DNA of 15,049 bases, from positions 488,883 to 503,931 of the forward strand of contig CP070627.1 of the NCBI GenBank assembly GCA_020355945.1. Reading direction: 5' to 3'. Source of the stretch: Candidatus Aminicenantota bacterium (GTDB lineage Bacteria; Acidobacteriota; Aminicenantia; UBA2199). Below, one piece after another: positions 1 to 5,257 of this stretch (positions are counted from its first letter, which is position 1; the number at the start of each line of letters is the position of its first letter). The notes below the pieces were generated by a model, which was given only the letters and a program-made list of their open reading frames with translations, was not told the origin of the DNA and made no database searches. The position numbers were made by a program, and so were the translations under genes.

Positions 1-203
1 CTGGCAGCAAATTCCTTCTAGCTCTTTGATATATCATAAAAGAATTTTAATTGAAATGAATAAATATTTCAATAGATACACATCATTTTAAAATTTTTTT
101 GTCAGGGTATATTAAGATCCATATCCGTTGTGTAAAAGACAAAAAGTAAAAACAGGTTAGCGTTTCTTTATTTAGGTAAAGATTTGGCAGATTTGCTACC
201 ACT
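1..203. other. Intergenic region left of motE
   Basis: This AT-rich stretch lies 3' of motE and has no convincing coding region. It holds the perfect inverted repeat described separately at 50-73. On the minus strand there is a weak -10-like TATGAT at 33-38, followed by AGAAGGA near 15-20, which could be the promoter and ribosome-binding site of a gene starting beyond the left edge. I see no strong rho-independent terminator after motE. Confidence 0.5.
50..73. promoter_or_regulatory. Operator-like inverted repeat ATTGAAAT-N8-ATTTCAAT
   Basis: Perfect 8-bp arms at 50-57 and 66-73 are separated by 8 nt. The same arms with the same spacer length occur at 9871-9893, directly upstream of the dipeptidase promoter, so this looks like a binding site rather than a chance palindrome. 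It would lie upstream of a minus-strand gene outside the window. No known regulator is recognised. Confidence 0.4.
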
Positions 204-743
204 TTATTCAGGTTTATAATAATCCAGGGATTCTTTGGCCAACCGGGTAGATATCTCCCTGTCTAAAGGGATCATGGCTTCAAGAATCTTTCCTGCTTTT
301 CTCCCGGCTATTTTTCGCATAATTAAGACCGCCAACTCCGGGTCTTTGGCGTAAAGGTTTTTCATCAGTACGGCAGCCTGGTCCGGGTCAATATTCTCAT
401 AGGTCTCAATGGTTTGCCGGTCCACTATCTTGCCCCGGACTCGTTCATTGAAGACTTTTTCCTTTTCTTCCACTTCTTTTGCTTTCAACAGGTATTCATT
501 GTACTTCCGTTCCAATTCAGCTTCAAAGATTTTTAGGTTTCGTTCGTATTCTTCTAACCTTCTCCTTTCTCGTTCAAGGTGCTGCTGTTCTTTTTGGAGT
601 TCTTCAAGCACTTTCTGAGATATATCTTTCCCGGTTTGTGCTTTTACATTGCTGCTGCTAAACACGTAGAGGTAAAGTATACCGGAAATCAGCACCACCA
701 CCACTGGTAAAATAACCGCTAAACCGCTGGATTTTTTTTTCAT
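204..743 (-). CDS. motE: MotE-like flagellar protein (MgtE_N-like domain)
   Basis: A 179-residue protein of the MotE/YlxF type, a membrane-anchored protein known in other bacteria to act with the flagellar stator protein MotC. Visible architecture: basic N-terminus (MKKK), one membrane segment at about 8-29, a long charged coiled coil at about 40-108 rich in Glu/Lys/Arg, and a C-terminal MgtE_N-like helical domain at about 115-175. The domain includes the NIDPDQAAVLM stretch typical of the family. The start is set by AAAGGAGG 7 nt before the ATG at 743; an upstream TTG at 767 lies before this site and is rejected. It is the last gene of the flagellar operon. In related operons it follows fliJ, but here it follows fliH across a 117-nt gap. 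The family call is firm; the exact partner is inferred. Confidence 0.8.
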   Translation of the reverse strand: MKKKSSGLAVILPVVVVLISGILYLYVFSSSNVKAQTGKDISQKVLEELQKEQQHLERERRRLEEYERNLKIFEAELERKYNEYLLKAKEVEEKEKVFNERVRGKIVDRQTIETYENIDPDQAAVLMKNLYAKDPELAVLIMRKIAGRKAGKILEAMIPLDREISTRLAKESLDYYKPE

Positions 744-780
744 GGCGTTGCCTCCTTTTAAAACCAATTTTTAACACCTC

Positions 781-834
781 GCCCACTGCCGAAGGTGGGC
801 CTTCGGATCCCGACTCGAACAGGCTCCACCTGTT
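781..834. repeat. Tandem hairpins between fliH and motE
   Basis: Two strong hairpins lie side by side: CCGAAGG (789-795) pairs with CCTTCGG (800-806) around a 4-nt loop, and AACAGG (818-823) pairs with CCTGTT (829-834) around a 5-nt loop. A competing pairing GCCCAC (781-786) with GTGGGC (795-800) is also possible. There is no T-tract, so a simple terminator is unlikely. The pair looks like an intergenic palindromic (REP-like) element or an mRNA processing or stability structure, and it occupies the place where fliI and fliJ normally lie. Confidence 0.55.
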
Positions 835-860
835 TTAACTTGCTCAATTTGCGTTTGAAG

Positions 861-1460
861 CTAAGGTCCAGGCTCATCAGACAGCTTACCTTTGATAATA
901 TCCAACTGCTTACCGGGTTCGGATGATATCTCCCCTTTCTCGGTAATGATTTGACACCCCCCGCGTTCAACTTTTTTATCTTTTGTGAACTTGACGCTCC
1001 TGGAGGTTTCCATGATTTCCTTGATTTCCTTTTTTCGATTGATGATGGTTTCATAATCCGCAGGGTTGATTTTTATTTCGTATTCCTTTGCATCTTTGGT
1101 TTTGATTTTATCAAATCCCTTTTTTAACATTTTCAATACTATCCCGGGAGACGTTTTGATTTCACTGGCAATGACCTGGCGGCTTACGGAAAACACCAGG
1201 TCCATCAACCGATTTTCCAATTGATTATAGATGATTTGCTTTAAGGTTGCCAATTCTTCCAGGGAATCCAGGTAATTTTGCTGTATTTGCTTTACCTGTT
1301 GTTTCTGTTTCAGTTTGGTATTGCTTCCAATAATTTTTTTTCTTTGAGCTTCTCGTTTTTTTTCTTTGATAATGGGTTCGATTTCCCGGGCAGAGGGGAT
1401 TTTAAATTCCTCTACATGCAGTTTTTCTACTTTATCACTGCTGACGATTTTAGACAACAT
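861..1460 (-). CDS. fliH: Flagellar assembly protein FliH
   Basis: A 199-residue FliH, the cytoplasmic protein that binds and restrains the export ATPase FliI and links it to the C ring. The N-terminal part is charged and rich in Lys/Glu/Gln (about 30-75), as in FliH stalks. The C-terminal half shows family features: the ASEIKTSPG region near 120, a run of alternating Val/Lys, and the RGGCQIITEKGEI signature near 165-178. GGAGG lies 8 nt before the ATG at 1460 but only 2 nt before another ATG at 1466, so 1460 is preferred. The gene overlaps the end of fliG by about 11 nt, which indicates translational coupling. Oddity: its normal partner gene fliI does not follow. Length is near normal, so FliH itself looks complete. 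Confidence 0.85.
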   Translation of the reverse strand: MLSKIVSSDKVEKLHVEEFKIPSAREIEPIIKEKKREAQRKKIIGSNTKLKQKQQVKQIQQNYLDSLEELATLKQIIYNQLENRLMDLVFSVSRQVIASEIKTSPGIVLKMLKKGFDKIKTKDAKEYEIKINPADYETIINRKKEIKEIMETSRSVKFTKDKKVERGGCQIITEKGEISSEPGKQLDIIKGKLSDEPGP

Positions 1461-2466
1461 ATTCATCGCCTCCGGCGCCGCCGATCACAATTATGCCTTC
1501 TTCTTCAAGGTTTCGCGCTACTTCGACAATCTCATGTTGGACTTTTTCCATTTCCATTACCAGGACGGGTCCCAGGTATTCCATTTCTTCTTTTAATGTC
1601 TTTGCCGCACGCTTCGACATATTCCGGTAGAACTTTGTTTTTAATTCATCACTGGCACATTTTAACGCTGTGGCCAGTGATTTTTTGTCTACCCGTTTGA
1701 GTATTTCTATGATTCCATAGTCGTCTATCAGGAGAATGTCCTCGAATCCAAACATCTGGTCCCTGATAGATGCAGCCAGTTCCAGGTCCCTGGACTCGAT
1801 TTGTTCCAGGACATTTCGTGAGGCTCGGCGATCCATGCGGTTAAGTAGTTCTGATACCACCTTTACACCGCCATACTCCTCGGGACTGTAAGAACCCAGG
1901 ACTTCCAATTTCTGTTCCAGCACACTGGCGATTGTCTTTACAATTTCCGGCGAAATTTCCTCGAGATTGGCCATGCGGATGACAATTTCGGCTCGCATGT
2001 CTTCCGGTAGGGCGGAAATTAATTCCGCTGCCCTTGCTGCACTGAGATGGGCCAAAATCAAGGCAATGGTCTGGGGATGCTCGTTCCGGATAAACTTTGA
2101 GAGCTGCTGCGGATTAATTCTTTCCAGGAAAGAAAATCCAGTGTGCTTCTCCCTTAATTTAATCAACCCATCGATGACCTTCTGTGCTTCTTCCGGTTCT
2201 AACGATTTGACCACTACTTTTTTAGCATAATCAATACCACCAATAGTTATATATCCTTTGGCTAAGGCGAGGTTGTAAAACTCTTCCACCACTTTGTCGG
2301 TGAGGTTCGCCGACACAGGTCCCATTAATGAGATTTCCCGGGAAATCTCCTGCACATCATCGTCATCCAGCCGCTTGAATATTTCGGTTGTGATGTCTTC
2401 TCCTAACACCAGGCAAAGTACGGCGGCTTTCTGCTTGCCGCTTAGATGTTCTCTAACCAATGCCAT
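1450..2466 (-). CDS. fliG: Flagellar motor switch protein FliG
   Basis: A 338-residue FliG, the rotor protein at the cytoplasmic face of the MS ring that receives torque from the stator. The N-terminal FliF-binding domain, the middle domain with the EHPQ motif (EHPQTIALILAHL) and the C-terminal torque domain are all present. By comparison with E. coli FliG, the charged torque residues map as K264 to K269, R281 to R286, D288/D289 to E293/E294 and R297 to L302. The last change loses a charge that is normally conserved. The ATG abuts the fliF stop codon (TAAATG), so the two are translationally coupled. Coding looks intact from end to end, which argues for ongoing selection on the rotor. Confidence 0.95.
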   Translation of the reverse strand: MALVREHLSGKQKAAVLCLVLGEDITTEIFKRLDDDDVQEISREISLMGPVSANLTDKVVEEFYNLALAKGYITIGGIDYAKKVVVKSLEPEEAQKVIDGLIKLREKHTGFSFLERINPQQLSKFIRNEHPQTIALILAHLSAARAAELISALPEDMRAEIVIRMANLEEISPEIVKTIASVLEQKLEVLGSYSPEEYGGVKVVSELLNRMDRRASRNVLEQIESRDLELAASIRDQMFGFEDILLIDDYGIIEILKRVDKKSLATALKCASDELKTKFYRNMSKRAAKTLKEEMEYLGPVLVMEMEKVQHEIVEVARNLEEEGIIVIGGAGGDEYVV

Positions 2467-4068
2467 TTACCTTTTCCTTTTGTCCTCTATTAAGAAACTT
2501 TTAACCAGGGCTGCGGCCTCATCGACATTTTCTGCCGCAAATTTTTTGACCCTATCCCGTATAATACCCATTTTTTTGGCGGTTTTGGGGATTTTGTATT
2601 TTTCCAGCAATTCTTGTTCGATTTCTGCTTCATCTTTGGCTTCCTGGAGGGCGAGCAATTTTTCGCTTTCCAACCGTGGAATTTCAACTTCCGCGGGTTT
2701 GGGCGATAGGGCGTCCTTAACGATTTCTTTGATCTTCTTGACCAGGGGTTTAAGGATCACAAATATCAACAGGATAAAGCCCAGGGCATAGGCTCCGTAT
2801 TTGATAAGGGAATCGATCAAGTCTTTTGATTTTTGTTTTTTATGGTAATATTGGCTGACGGTTTCAGCAGAGGTGTCAAAAGGGAGATTGGCTACTTCAA
2901 TGACATCCCCCCGCTGCGAGTTAAATCCCACGGCTGCTCGGGCAATTTTTTTGATGGCCTCCAGTTCCTCGGGGGTTCGCTTCCTGGTTCGTTTGATCAG
3001 TTTGCCATCCTGTAATTGGACATCTACTGCATCATCCACCACCACGGCAGCGGAGATACGCTGAATTTCCCCAACCGGTTTGGTTAGCCGGGTAATTTTT
3101 TTGGAGATTTCGTAATTGGTAGAAGACTTTTCTGATTTTGATTTTGCAGGAGCGGCGGGTGTTCCCCCGGCCCCTTCCGCAACTGGGGAAGAGGTGATCT
3201 CTGATTCTTCGGAAACCTTAACAATGCTGTCCGGGTCCACTTTCTCTTCCGTGGTTTCTATTTTATCAAAATTCAACATCAATTTCACATCAGCCCGGAT
3301 TTTTCCAACACCCACAGAGGGTTCCAATAAGGCAATAATTTTCCGGGCCAGGCTTTTCTCCATTTTTCCCTGGTAAGCTATTTGACTGGTAGTAAGTCCG
3401 GTAAACATATCTTCTTCCCCGGTGCCGGGCCGGGAAAGAATATTACCATTAACATCAATAATGGCGATGTTTTCGGGTTTCAGCCCTTCCACTGACTGGG
3501 CGGTTAAATGAAGGACAGCAGGTACAATGGTCCCGGACACCCGGGCTCCCGGGCTCAGATTTAATACAATAGAGGCCTTGGATTCCTCTTGCTCATCGAT
3601 TAAACCCGAACGTTTGGGTAAGGTGATATGAACCTTTGCGGATGTAACTTCCTTGAACTGGGATATGGTTCGGGCCAGTTCTCCTTCAATAGCCCGGATG
3701 TAATTGATGTTTTCAAGGAAATCACCGGTGGAGATAGAGGTTTTGCCTTCGGGCAACCCGGCGGCAGCCAGTTCAAGGCGCAGCTCTGCTGCCTGGTTTT
3801 CAGGAACTTTGATAATACTGCCGCCGTCACTTAGTTTGTAGGAGACTTTTTTCGCCTTTAATCGTTCTAAAATAAGCCCTGAATCTTTGCTGGACAGGTT
3901 CGAATAAAGAACCCCATAATTTAATGCGGTTACCAGGTTGATGACCAGGATGATGCCTACAATACTCAACAGTATTACCGATCCCAGGAAAATTTTTCGG
4001 GACAGGGTAAACCGGTTTAAAAAATTTTTTATTTTACCTAATGCGTCAGTCCTTTCTTCTCCCATCAT
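2467..4068 (-). CDS. fliF: Flagellar MS-ring protein FliF
   Basis: A protein of about 533 residues that forms the membrane MS ring, the base of the flagellum and housing for the export gate. There are two membrane segments, at about 27-50 and 425-443. Between them lies a periplasmic YscJ/FliF-type ring domain (YSNLSSKD region, then the GLPEGK and LARTISQ motifs), and an Ala/Pro/Ser-rich linker near 290-310. The cytoplasmic tail ends in the helical FliG-binding segment (VDEAAALVKSFL). The start is ambiguous among GTG 4071, ATG 4068 and ATG 4065; ribosome-binding support is weak (GTGAG), so coupling to flgB is likely. It lies only 12 nt after the truncated flgB, where flgC and fliE are normally found. 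Confidence 0.93.
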   Translation of the reverse strand: MMGEERTDALGKIKNFLNRFTLSRKIFLGSVILLSIVGIILVINLVTALNYGVLYSNLSSKDSGLILERLKAKKVSYKLSDGGSIIKVPENQAAELRLELAAAGLPEGKTSISTGDFLENINYIRAIEGELARTISQFKEVTSAKVHITLPKRSGLIDEQEESKASIVLNLSPGARVSGTIVPAVLHLTAQSVEGLKPENIAIIDVNGNILSRPGTGEEDMFTGLTTSQIAYQGKMEKSLARKIIALLEPSVGVGKIRADVKLMLNFDKIETTEEKVDPDSIVKVSEESEITSSPVAEGAGGTPAAPAKSKSEKSSTNYEISKKITRLTKPVGEIQRISAAVVVDDAVDVQLQDGKLIKRTRKRTPEELEAIKKIARAAVGFNSQRGDVIEVANLPFDTSAETVSQYYHKKQKSKDLIDSLIKYGAYALGFILLIFVILKPLVKKIKEIVKDALSPKPAEVEIPRLESEKLLALQEAKDEAEIEQELLEKYKIPKTAKKMGIIRDRVKKFAAENVDEAAALVKSFLIEDKRKR

Positions 4069-4080
4069 CACTCACTATTT

Positions 4081-4335
4081 CTATTTTATTTTTTCACTTT
4101 TGGTAAATGTTTTTGCTGTTCCTGTTGACGTCATATGTTTGACAGGGGTTTGTTTTAATTTAATATCCCCATTTTCCATCGTCTCAGCAAGAATACGATG
4201 AAACTGCCCATCTTTTGCTTTGTATCTCGGGGTGTCTACATTGGTAATATTCGAGGCAGTCAGTTTGCCTGGTATGGCTTGCATATCAAAGTGGGCAGTT
4301 CGCTTATTGATAACCGCATCATAGTCGATAGTCAT
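4081..4335 (-). CDS. flgB: Truncated flagellar rod protein FlgB
   Basis: An 84-residue protein matching the N-terminal part of FlgB, a proximal-rod subunit normally about 130 residues long. The rod-family signature is present at about 27-40 (LTASNITNVDTPRYK) and is followed by the usual D.QFHRIL and KHM segments. The C-terminal half, with the NxVDLExEM and final rod helix that packs against the N-terminal helix, is missing. There is no room for it, because fliF begins about 12 nt after the stop. GGAG 5 nt before ATG 4335 fixes the start; a longer in-frame reading up to 4548 crosses the sigma-54 element and is rejected. This is probably a deletion remnant, possibly non-functional. It is first in the operon. 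Confidence 0.75.
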   Translation of the reverse strand: MTIDYDAVINKRTAHFDMQAIPGKLTASNITNVDTPRYKAKDGQFHRILAETMENGDIKLKQTPVKHMTSTGTAKTFTKSEKIK

Positions 4336-4574
4336 TTTATCTCCGATACAGCTTAGCAATTTTAGTGCCAAATTTAAACAATACAAATGGATACAAGAGG
4401 CTTGATGGTGTCCCTTCCATATTTTTCCCTTTTTGCCAGTGGGAAAATATTTCCAATAGGGAAGAAAAAATGTCATTTTTTTGACCAACTGCTGCCCCCT
4501 GCTTGACAAAATCCCGGATCCCCTGGGGGCGAGTGGGGGGCTTTTCAACTGCCGGCTTCTTTATAAAAAATGTC
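4336..4574. other. Intergenic region between the TerB-like gene and flgB
   Basis: Besides the sigma-54 element, this 239-nt stretch holds a G/C-run block. GCCCCC (4494-4499) can pair with GGGGGC at 4525-4530 or 4536-4541, and CCCCTGGGG forms its own small palindrome at 4520-4528. A direct repeat CAACTGC flanks the block (4486-4492 and 4546-4552). Downstream on the minus strand a weak stem GTCA/TGAC is followed by a T-run (about 4465-4485), so the block may end transcription from the TerB-like gene. Open reading frames here have no family features. Confidence 0.4.
4355..4371 (-). promoter_or_regulatory. Sigma-54 (-24/-12) promoter of the flagellar operon
   Basis: Read on the minus strand, TTGGCAC-N5-TTGCT matches the RpoN consensus exactly, with the invariant GG and GC 10 nt apart. 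The predicted transcript would start near 4344, about 9-10 nt before the flgB ATG and right at its ribosome-binding site, so the leader is very short. RpoN control of rod and ring genes is well known in many flagellated bacteria. No enhancer site was identified. Confidence 0.7.
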
Positions 4575-5030
4575 TCATCTTTGGGATGTGCGGGCGGCAT
4601 AGATCATGCCTGTGAGTAACACATCTTTTCGTCCGATCTCTAAGGTTTCCACGATATCATTAACCGCATCCATTTCCTTTTCGGAAAAATCCCCGTCAAT
4701 ACATGCCAGGTGCATTAATGAATAGAGTAATACCTGTCGATCTCCTTGGGCAGCGTTGGCAAAATGACTGGCTACTGCCGAATACAAACCACTGAGACCT
4801 CCCTCGTTAAGGAGCTTTAATGCCTCTTCAAACGCACTGGCGATCCACTGTTCATTATAGAATTTTTTGGTAGCTGTGCTGCTTTTTGCGAAATTATTCA
4901 ACAGCAGCAGTTCTTTTTTGTCAATATTACCGTCAGCAGCCACAACCGCTGTCCAGGCCAGGCAAAACCCCTTTGCCACTGTTTCATCGTTCACACTTAC
5001 TTTTCGCTGGAGCATTTCAATCATACCCAT
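4575..5030 (-). CDS. TerB-like domain protein
   Basis: A 151-residue, all-helical, soluble protein with the layout of the TerB/COG3793 family. It has two similar halves, each carrying an acidic turn followed by helix: AADGNIDKKE at about 31-40 and CIDGDFSEKE at about 110-119. TerB-fold proteins are linked to tellurite and stress responses and to metal or membrane-associated complexes, but the role of free-standing members is mostly unknown. No signal peptide or membrane segment is visible. The start is supported by GGAGG 4 nt before the ATG at 5030. It is on the same strand as the flagellar operon but is separated from it by 239 nt and a promoter, so a flagellar role is not implied. The fold call is moderate; function is not assigned. 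Confidence 0.65.
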   Translation of the reverse strand: MGMIEMLQRKVSVNDETVAKGFCLAWTAVVAADGNIDKKELLLLNNFAKSSTATKKFYNEQWIASAFEEALKLLNEGGLSGLYSAVASHFANAAQGDRQVLLYSLMHLACIDGDFSEKEMDAVNDIVETLEIGRKDVLLTGMIYAARTSQR

Positions 5031-5101
5031 TTTTCCTCCTATTTATACCAGTGATCCTATCTATATCATAAAATAGAAAATAAGTAAAGCCAAATAAAAC
5101 C

Positions 5102-5250
5102 GCAGATGAACACTGATAAACATGATAACTATGATGAAAGTCCCTTTAATGGATTTTGGTGCCTGGCAAAGTCTTTTCCTATAGAAATTCTAATTTTAGC
5201 CACGAAGTTACACAAAGGTACACGAAGAAAAAAAACTTTGCCTGGAAAGC
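5102..5250. repeat. Intergenic repeat cluster downstream of the AraC-type sensor
   Basis: Three kinds of repeat are packed here. Imperfect 9-10-nt GATGAACACT/GATAAACAT units start at 5105, 5115, 5124 and 5133. Three tandem 10-mers lie at 5201-5230 (CACGAAGTTA, CACAAAGGTA, CACGAAGAAA). TGCCTGG(C)AAAG occurs twice, at 5160-5171 and 5239-5249; because it is near-palindromic (CTTTGCC-T-GGCAAAG) the copies can also pair. Similar CACGAAG and GAACACAGATAAAC strings are common as dispersed intergenic repeats in several environmental bacterial lineages. No gene is seen. Confidence 0.55.
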
Positions 5251-5257
5251 AGGGGGC

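Noticed and set aside
806..834. tRNA fragment or attachment site (T-arm-like GTTCGAGTC on the minus strand)
   Set aside because: Only four of five T-stem pairs form and no matching acceptor, D or anticodon arms lie upstream in fliH.
1278..1700. Plus-strand protein opposite fliG/fliH
   Set aside because: Phe- and Leu-rich reading caused by A-rich codons on the coding strand; the overlapping fliG and fliH frames are clear.
4336..4548. N-terminal extension of flgB by 71 codons
   Set aside because: It crosses the sigma-54 element and a G/C-run block, shows no family features, and the ATG at 4335 has a good GGAG site.
5201..5230. CRISPR array
   Set aside because: The units are only 10 nt, adjoining and without spacers, and no cas gene is nearby.
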